Shown piece by piece: positions 48,685-60,979 of a stretch of DNA of 64,000 nucleotides (position 1 is the stretch's first letter; the number at the start of each line of letters is the position of its first letter). The notes under the pieces are model-generated. The model did not search any database. It worked only from the letters and a program-made list of their open reading frames with translations, and had not been told where the DNA came from. This DNA comes from Melanocharis versteri. Its lineage: Eukaryota > Chordata > Aves > Passeriformes > Melanocharitidae. The stretch covers positions 695,082 through 759,081 of the forward strand of contig VZTG01007868.1 of assembly GCA_013397845.1 (NCBI GenBank). The letters are read 5' to 3'. The position numbers and the translations under genes are program-made.

Positions 48685-48885
48685 TCATAACCCCAATATC
48701 ATGCAATAGCTGAAGTTGGAAGGGGCTTCTGGAACTGATCCATTCCACTCTCAAAGCAGCTGGAGGAGGTTGCTTTCTGCCATGTCCAGTCAGGATTTGG
48801 TTATTTCCAAGGACAAAGACTCCACAACCCCCCTGAATGAGCAACATCTTCCAGTGTTTAACATTCTGAACAGTAAAAACAAACA
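48685..48885 (-). mobile_element. CR1 LINE 3' fragment, older
   Basis: Antisense CR1 of a different subfamily: AGTTGGAAGGGGCTTCTGGA, the CATTCCACTCTCAAAGCAG block, GTCCAGTCAGGATTTGG, CAAGGACAAAGACTCCACAA and a CCAGTGTTTAACATTCTGAA block. It is more diverged from my recollection of the family than the copies at 32077 or 55156, so it is probably older. Confidence 0.75.
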
Positions 48886-51334
48886 ACAAGAAGAGTAAAA
48901 AGCCCCAAAACCTCCAGCATGGGGAAAGCCAGACTGAGTTGGTAAATCAGACAATTCAATGTAGACTTTCAAATGTTTGGGTTTGTTTATAAATACAGCC
49001 TTTTATAATCCTTGGATTGAGCAAAGGCTGAGAGAGTGACTGTTGAAGCACTGAAGTGCTGAAAGTGCTTAGGCCTGTGGCTGGATAAAAATTCCTGGGA
49101 TTACACTACTGTCCAAACTATACTGTTAGTGAATGTTCTAAAATTAGCTTCACTTGCTCATTGCATCTGTACATTGGCCAATTGTGACCATTTTTTTCCT
49201 TAAGAGGAAATCTGTGGTAGAGCCAATGCCCAGTTTTGTTAACCACTGAAGCCTGATGGGAATGCCCAAGGTCCTTGGTTGGTGTGAGCCATGCAGGACG
49301 TGTAGGAGATGTGTTCCTCTCTGCAAGTGTGAAAGAGAGAAAATGCAGTCTCTGTTTTCTGCTTTTAGAGAGAGGTTTGGCCTGTTTTCCCTTATTAAGT
49401 GATATTTCAGCTCCATGCAAGATTATTGTTTAACCTTCAGCCCATTATGGCAGAACAGGATGTGTTAGACCTGAAAGCATTCTAATGAAAATAAAATAAT
49501 AAGTAAATAAACAAAAGTTACCTGTAAACTTACATCTGTAAGCGTATCACATTTATAGGCACTATTACTCTACTAAGCAGAGCAGAAACAAAATGTACAG
49601 ATTGAATATTCCTACCCTAAATGCGTAGGTGGAATTTTAGGACTAAAAGTACCCTGGGAATTTTGTCTGGGAATTGTTTTGAACATGCTGGCCTTGCAGT
49701 GTGGCTTGAGGGACAGTCACTGTAACACGGAGAAGTCACTGTTCCAACACATGGAAATGATCTCCTCCCTCTCTCTTACAGCTGAGGCAGGTTGGCTTCT
49801 TGTCCAGGGGAAATGCACAACAGCCAATAAATATTTATGGGTTTGGGTCAGAATGTAAGTGAACCTGAAATATTCCAAATTCCTTTGCAAAACTGTAGAG
49901 CATAACTTCACTGTTCTGTTTTGGTGACACAAGTTGTGTTACACAAGTTTACTCTAAATGTGAAATGTCTGCCAGAGAATACTGTTCTCTGGCAAATTTA
50001 CTGCTGTGTATTTTCCCGTGCCAGTAGAAATTTACATATTAATAACTTAAGACTAATTAAATATATAGAGAGAGCTAAATGTAGAAAATATGTAGATAAA
50101 TAGCAGCTTTCTCAGTTACTGCCATTTCTCTGTTTGTTAATTTAAGACTGCATATGTGAACTTGGAGCAAGATAATTCTTTTGACAACACAGAGTAAGAA
50201 TTGCTAATCTAATCTTTCATGGATAATTCTGTCAGGCTGGCATTGTGTCAGGATGCTGCCACTACTTTGAGCTTTGATGCAGCTGTGCTAGCTTGTGTCT
50301 GGAAGAGGCAGGTCAGAGCCTTCTCCTCCTGCTTGTTCTGCTCTGTAGCTCCCTTTGCATCATCAGTTTCTTGGTGCTTTTGTGACCTTGCTGCTACCAG
50401 GGAGCTAAGTCAGCTGCCTCTCCGTAGCATTATTTCCCTGCTAGTTTAGCTGTGTGAGTACCTGATGCTGGAGCAAGGCACGAGCCAGCGTAAAGGTAAT
50501 AGTGAGGAGAGATGTGTGGGAATGAGACTAGGAGGTCTCTCGGCTGCCCTGTCTGCTAACAGCAACTTGTATGGTAGAAATCTTTCTGTTTAATCTACAG
50601 AGGAGTTGCACTTCACCGCCAAATTTAACTCCTGCTCCAAATTTGGAGGTGATACACATGGTGGTATCAATCTGGAAAAGTTGGTCAGAGACTGAGATGG
50701 GAAACAGCAGAGAAGCAGAGCTGTCCCCAGCCTGAAGCTCTGCAAAGCACAAATTCAGGCTTATGTAAGCAGGTTCAATTTAGTTCGGGAGTGTTTTACT
50801 GGTAACACTTTTCAGATGAGCTGTGGAGCACTGACGATTATGCAGTACCAGAGAAGAAGAAGAAATGTGCTTAATTTCCATCTCTCTTGCACATGGGCAC
50901 ACACACATACACAAACTCCTTTCCATCAAAAAGAACTTTTCCATGTTCTTTCCACTCTCTGTCTCTTTGGCATGGAAGTGCCTTGTCTTTTGCAAATGTA
51001 ATGCCTGTCAGAGTGGTGTTTGCTGTTCAGCCACATTTTCTGGTCAATGGCCTCTTAGTGTGTTTAATTGCCTAATCAGTCCTTGATCTAATCCTGCCAT
51101 GTACATAAGTGTTAGTCTAGACTGTACTTGTTTAAGTCTATTTATGATAAGAAACAAAGGGAACCTGTGCAATAAAAAAGTGATTGACTTGTGCTTAAAA
51201 GAGACACTGATATACATTGATACTGGAATGAAGTGTTGCATTAATTAATGTAACAGTACTTAATGAATTAACAACCTGAGCACTGCCTACTAAATATTAC
51301 TGTAATACAGTAAATTTTGCACCTTCCTTACCAG
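48886..51334. other. Intron 9, 3' part
   Basis: AT-rich, no feature recognised. It ends in TTACCAG. Confidence 0.7.
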
Positions 51335-51495
51335 GTTCCCTTATCCAGGTCCCCTCAGTTGAGAGGGGAAAGCTGAGTAAAGTTCGCCTGGGCTCATTGT
51401 CTTTGAAGAAAGAAGGAGAAAGACAATGCTTCTTGTTTACAAAACACTTTTTAATTTGTACGAGAAGTTCAGGAGGAAAACTGCATCTTCTTAAG
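51335..51495 (+). CDS. RASGRF2: RASGRF2 exon 10: second PH domain, N-terminal half
   Basis: Encodes [20 protein letters not shown], then [19 protein letters not shown] and [10 protein letters not shown]. The [14 protein letters not shown] stretch is the typical PH beta-strand pair (FLF, HFLI) of Dbl proteins. PH2 follows DH directly and supports membrane placement and exchange activity. Acceptor CTTACCAG, donor G|GTATGG, ending in phase 0. Confidence 0.96.
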
Positions 51496-52449
51496 GTATG
51501 GACTTTATATTATGATTTGATTTGCAAAATGAAAACACATCTTTGGTGAACTGTCAACAGTTTACTCTTTTATGGCTTTCACCTGAGCTTTGTGTTAGTG
51601 GTGTTTAACTGCTTTGTCTTTTCATTGCAAATAATAGAATTCAGCCAATTTTCTTTTTTTAGACTGAGCTAATTCTAGTAAACTGGGGATTAGTAACAGG
51701 GCATTGATGTATCTATTTGTTTGAAGTAGTGAATAAATTCAGTGTGTGTAGCACTGAATTTAAGTCAGTTTTCAGTGCATAAATCAGCCAGTACAACCCT
51801 GCAGAATTGCCAAAGAACATTTTCCAGAGCTCTAATAAAATTAATTTTCAAAGTCAATTCTGTTTTCCTGAACAGCATGTTCTCTTAAACTAAAATGTCA
51901 TCTAAGAACAATCTAGCTACATGTGTTGAGAAACAGGCTTTCATAGTGCTGGCTTCTGGATGAAGAGATGTTGGTAGTTCACAGAGTGGATTATGTTGAA
52001 TAGAATTTTAATTCGGCATACCAAGAGGTTATTAAGGTTCATGTGCTTTCTCACTTTGCCTCTCTTAAACAGTTCAAGTACTTATGGAAAATAGAGTCTA
52101 GCAGAACCTTTAAAAAATCTTGTGTGTATTTCATTTAAATTCAGAAGAGGAAATTGTAGTTAACTTTTTTGGAACTTGCGAACAAGTCTGTGTGTAACAT
52201 AAATTGCAGTGTGGTAAAAGTGAAGGAAGTTTTGTACATTGTACTATTGATCTGTTGGATTAAGAAAAACATTATATTTTATCTGTTTAGGTTTAGTTCT
52301 TTAAGGAAAAAATGTGCATCATGAAATTGATGTATTTTCCTTAGAACTCTGAGTAATGTAAATGTTAGAGTAAGGCATGTCAACGTTTTTTTAAACGTTG
52401 TTACAAAAGAGAATAAATGAAATTTGTGTGAAATGTGCTGTTTCCACAG
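51496..52449. other. Intron 10
   Basis: 954 bp, AT-rich, no feature recognised. Confidence 0.85.
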
Positions 52450-52516
52450 ACAGGAGGTGTTCTGTCTCTAATGGAGTGCACACTGGTCGAGGAGACAGAA
52501 GCGAGTGATGATGATT
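52450..52516 (+). CDS. RASGRF2: RASGRF2 exon 11: PH2 middle strand and acidic loop
   Basis: Only 67 bp, encoding TGGVLSLMECTLVEETEAS followed by three Asp. Acceptor TTCCACAG, donor T|GTAAGT. The Ser codon is split with exon 12. Mammalian RasGRF2 has Ile-Gln or similar where this has Met-Glu, so this short exon is a little less conserved than its neighbours. Confidence 0.93.
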
Positions 52517-53321
52517 GTAAGTTAAATTCAGCTGTCAGTAGTAAGTACAGTTTCTAGTTTCCTAAAATTAGTACCCTTTTTTTTTTTTCCCATAAGAGCA
52601 AATAGATATGTTTTTGTGAAACCAGTAGAATACAGTGTAAAACTGATTCAGTAGCATGGCTGTTCCCATAATGGACGGGTTGGCTCAGATGGGGGGCTGT
52701 TATGTTGTATTTGTTCCTGCTGTTCACATCCTTTACTGGATTTTCTAGAGGGTTAGCTGGAGAAATGGGAGAAATTATTTGCTGACTTCTGTATAAAAGT
52801 TCCCCCACAGCATCTTGGGGAAAAAAAAAGCCTTAAACATGCATCAGATAATTAGCTTTCTGAAATACACGGTGATTGAGTGAGTTGGACGAATTAATGG
52901 GAAGTTTTTTGTCTTGGGCTCCCAGCAAATCTGGACTGTGAGCTTGTTCAAATGGAATTACAAAACACAGTCTCAGGCTGATTTTATTGCTGCTTCTTTT
53001 GGCTTCCGTCCTGCAGTTTGTCAAGTTTTGCACTTGAATTGTGAAAGTAGTTTCATTAATTTGCGTGATACTTTTAGTATGGTGAGGGTATAGTAGCATA
53101 CAAGTGTTACAAGAAACTTTATCTCTAAGAGCAAATCCCAGTATTTTTGTGCTTGGAATATGTGAACAACAGAATGAGTTGTTGGATACCTAATTGGATT
53201 TGCTCTTTATCGGGAAGATGTTTTAAAGCAATTTTCATTTTTAAATGAAACCGCTGTTTTCTTTGTCTTATACTCTGAAGTTTGATATTGCGACTTCTTT
53301 TCTCCCCCTCTGGCTGTAAAG
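52517..53321. other. Intron 11
   Basis: 805 bp, no feature recognised. Confidence 0.85.
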
Positions 53322-53458
53322 CAAAAGGTTCTGGGCAGGTGTTTGGGCACCTGGATTTCAAGCTCATCGTGGAGCCCGCGGATGCTCCTCCTTTCACTGT
53401 TGTGCTTTTGGCCCCGTCACGGCAGGAGAAGGCTGCGTGGACGAGTGACATCAGCCAG
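53322..53458 (+). CDS. RASGRF2: RASGRF2 exon 12: PH2 C-terminal part
   Basis: Encodes KGSGQVFGHLDFKLIVEP, ADAPPFTVVLLAPSRQEK and AAWTSDISQ. The Trp in AAWTSDI is the invariant PH-domain Trp of the C-terminal helix. Acceptor GTAAAG (CTGTAAAG), donor G|GTACCT, ending in phase 0. Confidence 0.95.
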
Positions 53459-55155
53459 GTACCTCGCTGCTCTCCTCACCTGCTCTGTGGTGAGGTCTTC
53501 GAAACCCCCTGGCACAGGGGGGCTGAGCATCTCTGATTTGCCGTGTGACGTATGAAAAACCCTTAGTGGTGCCTGTTCTCCCCAAAATTCGGTCATTGCA
53601 TTTGAGTCGCCAGGGAAAAAAAACAGAGATAGGGTATAAATTACAAATTTGTCCTTGGGCAAACATCATGGTAATCATTTTTATGGCTAAGGAGAGCCCA
53701 TCCAGATACATATTTTGATTTAAGAAAAAGGATAGTACTGGTTTGTCTGTGATTTTCATACAGATCAAAAACCACCTGAGAGTCCTAGTGTGAAAATAAT
53801 ACTATATCACATCAGTGATGAAGCAAGAAAATGGGATAAAATCTTTTTTCCACCAAAAATGAATACTAAGAAACCATTATAAATAATTGCTGAGCATTCT
53901 GACAGTGTGCAGGAACTATCTATGTTGAGAATGAACGAAAAGAGTATTTAAAATTTTTTAAATGTCAGGGATAAGTTGTTCTTTTTTAATCATTTTAGTT
54001 AAAAACATAATAGACAAACTTCGTCACAATCTATTTGCAGAAAGAGGTTGAATGCAATCAAAAAACATCTGAACTTCCAGCTACCCAGAGCTAAATCAAG
54101 GCTATTTGTGTTTTGTTTATGCACACGAACAGGAACATAGATCTCTCATAGTTCTGAATTCAGGTCCTATCCTCTATTAATGTACAGAGAAGTAGCTGAT
54201 TAGAGAAATACCAGCATGGAATGTCATGCATTTCCAAAGTTGCTGTCATTACTGGCAACATCTCCAGATGAATCACCATCATAATGAGTAGAAATTACTT
54301 AAAAATAAGTATTCTGAGTTACTTTGTGCTGGATTAACATTTTTGAAAGAACAAAAATAGGAAAATAAAAATCTCAAAATACAGTATGAGCTGCAACTTG
54401 CTGTCTTACAGACAGACCTGGTTGAAGAATTTTTTACAAAACAGATCTTCAGGGAATTACGTTGTTTCATTGAAATGTAAAATTATTGGAGTTACTTGCT
54501 GGCACGGAAAGACCATTTAAGACCATGAGTAAGTCCATTCTAAGCCTAAACTATAATAATTTAAAAAGTCATCTGATACCACGATTGGTGCTAAGGTCTT
54601 CTTTGAAACATTTCAGGGTCAAATAGGGGAAATATAAATATTTCTATTAAATGTGTTTCTCACTGCTTTTAGTAGTGATTTGAGAAAATCATACTGTGAA
54701 TTATTGCAGTTGCACTTTCCAAATAATCTTAAAACCCTGAATTGAAACACACATGAAGCTACACAGATGATATTTTAAATTTATAGCTATAATCTAAACC
54801 TGAAGAGACTTCTGATTATCAGGTTTGAGCAATCCGGTATCAATCATTGCTCTGCTATGAAATGTTCCAGAGCCTGAAGGCTACGTGTATTCTTAAAGTC
54901 AAGATAAATGTGTGTGGTAATTTTTGAAACTCTTTTTTACTGTTGTGAGGAGATTGTCCTTTTATGTATATACATATATATATATGTATGTGTATATATC
55001 TCTATATATGTATGATACTTGATGAATAAAAGAAGAAAGCATTTTAAAGACAAGAGCCCTGCAGGGTTTGATAGCAGGTCCTTGTTGCAGACCATGTAAA
55101 TCTGATGCTCTGCCAGCCTTGTGAAGTTTCAAGGGCCGGGCTGGCAGTATTGAGT
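53459..55155. other. Intron 12, 5' part
   Basis: AT-rich sequence. A TA-rich microsatellite at 54963-55015 lies about 140 bp before the CR1. Confidence 0.75.
54963..55015. repeat. TA-rich microsatellite
   Basis: Imperfect (TA)n interspersed with TATG and ATCTC units over about 53 bp. Confidence 0.85.
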
Positions 55156-55600
55156 TATCCCAGAATCCCAGGATCATTTAGGTTGGAAAATCCCTCCCAG
55201 CCCATGGAGCCCCAGCTGTGCCCAATCCCCACCTTGTCCCCAGCCCAGAGCCCTGAGTGCCACCTCCAGGAATTCCTTGGGCACCTCCAGGGATGGGCAC
55301 TCCAAACCTCCCTGGGCAGCCCCTGCCAAGGCCTGAGCACCCTTTCCATGGGGAAATTCCTGCTGATTCCACCCTGAGCCTCCCCTGGCCCAGCCTGAGG
55401 CCGTTCCCTCTCCTCCTGTCGCTGTTCCCTGGGAGCAGAGCCCGACCCCCCCGGCTGCCCCCTCCTGTCAGGGAGTTGTGCAGAGCCACAAGGGCCCCCT
55501 GAGCCTCCTTTGCTCCAGGCTGAGCCCCTTCCCAGCTCCCTCAGCCTCTCCTGGGGCTCCAGCCCCTTCCCCAGCTCCGTTCCCTTCCTTGGGCACATCT
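55156..55600 (-). mobile_element. CR1 LINE 3' fragment
   Basis: Antisense copy of the same CR1 subfamily as 17268 and 32077. It opens with TATCCCAGAATCCCAGGATC and TTAGGTTGGAAAATCCCTCC. It continues through CCATGGGGAAATTCC, GCCGTTCCCTCTCCTCCTGT and GGCTGCCCCCTCCTGTCAGG to CTCCAGCCCCTTCCCCAGCT. It is longer at its 5' end than the 32077 copy and similar to the 17268 copy there. Confidence 0.93.
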
Positions 55601-56178
55601 GAACTACTGAAAAGTGCACATGAAAGTCCCTCCTAATTCCCAGCCCAAATCATTTATGCAAGAGTTTGCAGGGAATAGCTTCCTCACAGCTGTGTTCCAC
55701 AAGGAGCACCGCTTGAATTTGTTTTTACAAGTGTGTTTCTGGAAGCTTTTTATATTTCCTCCTGGTCTTTTGCTCAGAGTAAAGGTTAAGGTATTACTGT
55801 ACCCCTTGGAGTATAAAGCATTCTGACTTTCTTGTGGTCTTGATTTTTCAAGCTTACACTCTTTCAGGAAATACTAGAGATAATGAGTTTTGTTCCCTTT
55901 CAAAGGAGCTTCAAAGGAAATATCAGTTCCAACTCAAAATACTTAATCATGTGGAAAAAAAAGGTTGCTGAACTGAATACCCTGAGAGGCAAAGGCTAGA
56001 GAAGCATGTCTACTCTAATTCTTGCATCACTGCTTTTCATTTGAGAAAATACCTTGTCTTAATCAGCCCATACCCTGCAAAAACTGTGCTTCGAGCTTAC
56101 AGGGATGTGAAAGGTGTGGGAATAAGTCTCCTTACCCTGTGTTTTGATTTCAGCAGTTTCCAATGTTTATTTTCACAG
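55601..56178. other. Intron 12, 3' part
   Basis: No feature recognised. It ends in TTTTCACAG. Confidence 0.8.
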
Positions 56179-56261
56179 TGCATTGATAATATAAGGTGCA
56201 ACGGATTAATGACAATAGTGTTTGAAGAGAACTCCAAAGTCACAGTGCCACATATGATCAA
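56179..56261 (+). CDS. RASGRF2: RASGRF2 exon 13: end of PH2 and linker to REM
   Basis: Encodes CIDNIRCNGLMTIVFEENSK and VTVPHMI, ending inside a Lys codon at AA|GTAAGT. It covers the end of the PH2 helix and the start of the PH2-REM linker. Acceptor TTTTCACAG. The first residues match the family CVDNIRCNG segment with Ile for Val. Confidence 0.95.
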
Positions 56262-58259
56262 GTAAGTGCAACAGTGAGCAAAATAGATTGTTGTGTTTCT
56301 TCAGTAAAAATTTTAACAGGAGTAGGCATGTGTTTAGAAAATGCAAACTTTTAATTTTTTTTCACCCATTTTGCTTTAATGGAACTGATTCTATATCCCA
56401 AAACATATCTTTTCAAATCCCTTTCTTGGAATTGCAAGGATCACTCAGAGTGGTGAACTCTCAATTCACAGTGTTGGATCACAGCTCAGGCTTTTCTGGG
56501 TTTTGAGTAGTTCCCTTCAGTTATGCCTCAGAGAAATGATTTTATTCTCAGTTAGCTTTTCCCTGTCATCTCATAATTTTATTGGAGATTTAAAAAAATG
56601 TCTTCAGAATTTATGTAACTGCAGACAGGTACCATTTTCAAAGGTATTTTGTTATATTAGGTGACGTTTTTGCTCTCTATGTTTCTGTTATTTTGGTTAA
56701 AAAATTATTTTCTCTCATGATTTTAACTGATCACATCAAAGTAGCATCATTGTTTATCAGCCTGCTTCCCTTACTTTTGGATTCTCTCAGTTATTTATTG
56801 TAATAAGTGGCTTTTGTTTCTAGTGAGATATTTTCAGTACATGATTCCATGCATGATTTTCAACACAACTTGGATTTTCGACATACCTCAATTTACAAGA
56901 GTTTTACTTATTAGTATCCAATAGAAATATAAGTGAATAAAACATAGGGATAGACATAAGACTATTTCCTTTCTCACTGTTATCTGTCACATCTCTTGGT
57001 TTCTCAAATGCCTCTTTTGTAGCTGTTTCCTCTTCTCTCTTTGTGCTTAGAAATGGGAGAGAGAAAACATCTGGGAATGCACGGTTAGGGCACGTACCTT
57101 TGATCCCTGGAAATAAGGCATTTTATTGTCTTCAGCTTTATTCCAGGAACTCTCCAGTGTGTAAACACTTCTGTCACCTGCTGGGTTTTAAAAGCACATT
57201 AGTCCCCTTTCAAAGTACAGCAGGACCTCAGTCCCAGTGCCAGCAGAAAGGAATATTAAGTCTAAAGACCATACAGGATCTTAACAATAGACACAAATTT
57301 GATGTTCTCTTTCTTAAATGTTACTTGTCTGATTTGCAGCACACATTGACTTTCAGAGTCAGATGTCAATGGATGACATATAAAAAAAATTACCACTTTT
57401 CAGAGGGCCCAGCTTAAGAAACAAGATTTTTTTGTTGTTGTTGCTTCTTTTGTGTAATACAGTGTAGAAGTGTGTGGAATATCCTGATCTTTCTTCTGAG
57501 AAAATCCAATAATTTTTAACGAAAAGATCAGATGTATTGAATGATGCTTTACTTAGTATTCATCCTGTTTATTTACAAACGAAATGAAACGGAATTTGAG
57601 GGGAAACCCCCCTCCAGTATGGGTAGGGTTATGTAAATGACTTTTATTTTGATGTCCCAGAAAAAAGTGGTCCTTTTTTGGTTTTGGTTTTTTCAATGAA
57701 ACAAAGATTCTCCTTGGTTTCTGCTTTGAAATTTGAGATGTTTTGTGCTGTTCCCTCTTTCTTCTTTTAAAACAAAAAGTAATTCTTGGAGCCTCAGGGC
57801 AGGTGTTAATTTTCAGGTAAGCCTTAAACATAGCTAAAGGGTTAATTTTGCTGAGTTTTTTTAGGATCCATTACTCTACTTTAGATAAAGCTTGATCCCA
57901 GCAGAAAAAATTGCAATCAATTATTCCATACTGAGATTTTAGTAATGTTGACCTATGGGCCACAGCAGCCTGAAAGAGACGAGAGGGGACAATTCTGCCA
58001 ACCGTTCCATTTCAGAAATTTAAGCATCATTAACAGTTTCTTAAGCTTTGAAGTGTAAATCATTTGCTGAAAATAAAATTTAGGTTCCCTTAGTTATGGA
58101 ACCAGGTATCACCACAGCTTAAGAGTTTTCTTGCATTGCTGAAACGCAATAGTGCATGAATACTTGCTGCTTTTATGTTGACAGGAGCAGCTGAAGGGAT
58201 GCTACTCCTTAGCCATGATCACTCATTGGTGAAGTGTTTTAAATTTTGCTTTTATGTAG
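56262..58259. other. Intron 13
   Basis: 1998 bp, AT-rich, no feature recognised. Confidence 0.85.
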
Positions 58260-58508
58260 ATCTGACGCCCGTCTTCACCGAGATGACATCGATATTTGCT
58301 TCAGCAAAACGCTGAATTCCTGCAAAGTCCCCCAGATCCGCTACGCGAGCGTGGAGCGCCTCTTGGAGCGGCTCACGGACCTGCGGTTCCTGAGCATTGA
58401 CTTCCTCAACACCTTCCTGCACACCTACCGCATCTTCACCACCGCGGCCGTGGTGCTGGAGAAGCTCTCCGACATCTACAGGCGGCCCTTCACCTCCATT
58501 CCCGTCAG
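58260..58508 (+). CDS. RASGRF2: RASGRF2 exon 14: REM domain
   Basis: Encodes SDARLHRDDIDICFSKTLNS, then CKVPQIRYASVERLLERLTD and LRFLSIDFLNTFLHTYRIFT, ending IPVR. The IRYASVERLLERLT and FLNTFLHTYR stretches are the hallmark of the Ras exchanger motif (REM), which stabilises the catalytic CDC25 domain. Acceptor TTTATGTAG, donor AG|GTGAGC. Codon third positions are mostly G or C. The CDC25 domain itself lies past the window end. Confidence 0.97.
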
Positions 58509-58819
58509 GTGAGCGCGGGGGTGACGCCTTTCCGTCACAGATTCCTCTAAGAGACGCCGCAGCCTCAGTCGTTGTCCATTTTGTGGGTGTTTTCCCCATT
58601 ATTTTCTGCTTATCACTAATCTAAGGAGAAGGTTCGTAGTGTGTAAACGGAACATCAGCTTTTAGGAGGGTCTGTCTCAGCTATCTGCGCAAGCGTTGAG
58701 GACTAAGTGTCACACAGGTTTTGCAGTGCCATGCAGATTTGCACAAAATTTAAGCGTTTTCACTTAAACCTGTTCAGTGTTTGCTACCGTGTCGCTCATT
58801 TTGTGTTTCTGACTCTCAG
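58509..58819. other. Intron 14
   Basis: 311 bp, the shortest intron here, no internal feature. It ends in GACTCTCAG. Confidence 0.9.
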
Positions 58820-59208
58820 GTCTTTGGAGTTGTTCTTTGCCACCAGTCAGAACAGCAGAGGGGAGTACCTGGCTGACGGGAAGTCGCCACATCTCTGCCG
58901 CAAGTTCTCCTCTCCCCCTCCCCTGTCACTCTCCAGGACCTCCTCACCCGCCCGGACCCGCAAACTGTCCCTGACCTCCCCGCTGAACTCCAGGATCGGA
59001 GCCCTCGACCTCTCAGCTTCGTCTGTGGCCAGCAGTCCTACCTCAAACTACAGCCCGGCCACGTCCCCGCCGCCCACGGGCAGCAAGGCGCCGCTGGACC
59101 TGAGCCGCGGGCTGTCGTCCCCCGAGCAGAGCCCGGGCTCGGCCGAGGACAGCCTGGAGAACCCGCGCCTGGACCTGTGCAACAAGCTGAGGAGGAGCAT
59201 CCGCAGAG
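58820..59208 (+). CDS. RASGRF2: RASGRF2 exon 15: end of REM, Ser/Pro-rich regulatory linker
   Basis: Encodes SLELFFATSQNSRGEYLADG, closing the REM domain, followed by a Ser/Pro-rich linker to LDLCNKLRRSIRR. The linker holds RTSSPARTRKLSL, where SPAR fits the Cdk5-type consensus S/T-P-x-K/R. RasGRF2 is reported to be phosphorylated by Cdk5/p35 in this region, so the site is probably retained. The middle part (ASSVASSPTSNYSPATSPP) differs most from mammals, as expected of disordered sequence. Donor G|GTATTC. Length 389 bp; the next exon is beyond the window. Confidence 0.95.
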
Positions 59209-60359
59209 GTATTCCGTACCCTCAGAACGCTGGAGCCGGGCGTGCTGCTTGCTGCTGCTGCTCCACTCGGGGCTGCGGTGCGCTCTCTGCTCTCAGCGCT
59301 TGGCTGCTCCTTCCCAGGAACAGCCGCGTGGCAAAGTCGTAGATCACAGAATGGTCTGGGTTGGAAGGGACCTTAAAGCTCATCTCATTCCAACCCACAC
59401 CACCTTGTCTGTTTTCACTTCAGTGCAGTGCTAGGGAGAAAGGCAGAAGAGAATATTTGGTGCCAGTTGTGTTTGCTGAGGTGAGAGATTTTTGAGTTGT
59501 ACCATTCACTACAGGAAGTGAAATATTAAGTTGAAAAGAAAGACCTAACAGCTTTAACATGTTTGCATAGAGGGCTGGTTTTCCAGGAAGATTCCATCAC
59601 TAATCCAAATAAATAATGCATGTGATGTGCTCGGTGCATCGGTGACATTTGTACCAGGTGGTGTGAATGTCACCTGGTTGTCCCTCCAGAAGGTACAAGT
59701 CTAAAATAGATTAATTGCTCCTGAGCAAATGCCTGTCTCCTCTATGGATTCTGTAAGGCACCTTGGAATAGGTTTCACTTCCACAGGGCTGAAGTTGGTT
59801 GATACAAACCTCAGTGTGGGCATCTAGGGTGGGATCATTGCAGTTATAGATGGCAAAGCAAGAAGGTAGCTGCAGTCTCATAGGGAACAGAAGTGGGCAT
59901 TATTTCTCCTTTGGCGACAGAGGAATGGTCTTCTTAATTGGAACAGAAGTTTGCAGTAATCTTTTTTTATTGTTGTTCCACCAAACAGAAAATGATGCAA
60001 TTTAGAAAAGCTTTTTTTATTCCTAAAATTAATATTTAGAAATGTTTGTACATGGCCTGGCTTACAGTCTGAGGAATTTGATCTGTAAATATGAGCAAAA
60101 TGGAACTCAATTTTAGTTGCTAGTGCTATAATAACAAAAAATTAATGAGAGGAAAGGAGAAAAGGATTACCAAATACAAAGTAAGACAAATATGACTGAA
60201 AAGTTATGTCTGCTCCCTACTGATGAATTACTGGTGTCCTGCTAATAAATTAGATGTTTCATTATGCCCAGGGATTGTTTTTACAGAATGTAGCCTATGG
60301 TTTAATAAAAAGTCCCTTTTTAGCAGGCAAGTTAGCCACTGTAGCATTGTAAGAGTCTG
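59209..60359. other. Intron 15, 5' part
   Basis: Apart from a short CR1 piece at 59344-59405 no feature is recognised. No downstream RASGRF2 exon is found up to 64000. Confidence 0.7.
59344..59405 (-). mobile_element. Short CR1 3' tip
   Basis: Antisense CR1 terminus: ATCACAGAATGGTCTGGGTT, GGAAGGGACCTTAAAGCTCA and the CATTCCAACCC block. It is only about 60 bp, so this is a severely 5'-truncated insertion, about 135 bp after the exon 15 donor. Confidence 0.85.
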
Positions 60360-60979
60360 CCTATCAAGAGCAGGGCCTGGTGTCATCAGGATAATATTGG
60401 GTTTTTGGCCATGGGATGGTCTATACAACACCTGAACTGCTGACACCTGATGGGATGCACCTCTCAGAGGAGAAAAAGGTTTCTAGCATAGGAACTAGAA
60501 GGACTCATTGATAGAGCTTTAAAATACTTTGGAAGGGGGAAAGGGACAAAACCAGGCTGGGTACTGAGAGGCAGTGGGGTGATGCGCCAAAATTTAAGGA
60601 ACTGAGTGCTGGTGGGAGGTGTTGGCTACAACAGACTGCACCTGAGGTGTTTCTGTTCCAGCACACACAGCATGAGGAGCAAACAAGAGGAGCTTGAATC
60701 CTTGGCCCAGTCCCAGTGATTTGACATCACTGGCATAAGTGAAACCTTACTGGGGTGAGTCCTGTGATTGAAGTGCTCTGCTGAGCAGTTAGGGATTCTT
60801 TGGGAAGAGCAGGCAGGGCAGGTGAGGCAGAGGGAGGCATTGCATGTAGCAGAAGGGTTAGAATGTAGGGAGGTCAGAGTGGCAGTGGCACGGTTGAGAG
60901 CCTCTGGGTAAGAATCGTGGGGCAGTCAAATGATGCAGGTTTCTCTGTGGGAGTCTGCTGTAGATCTCCTGGCCTAGAC
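60360..60979 (+). mobile_element. Long degraded CR1, ORF1 end and endonuclease start
   Basis: First part of a long sense CR1. A frame at about 60443 gives TPDGMHLSEEKK, whose DGMH resembles the D-x-x-H block of the esterase-like domain in CR1 ORF1. About 60670-60750 gives SMRSKQEELESLAQSQ followed by FDITGISET, the start of the ORF2 apurinic-type endonuclease. About 60890-60979 gives TVESLWVRI and VGVCCRSPG, a later block of the same domain. Stops and frame changes show that it is dead. The copy is cut at 60980 by an LTR. Confidence 0.75.
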
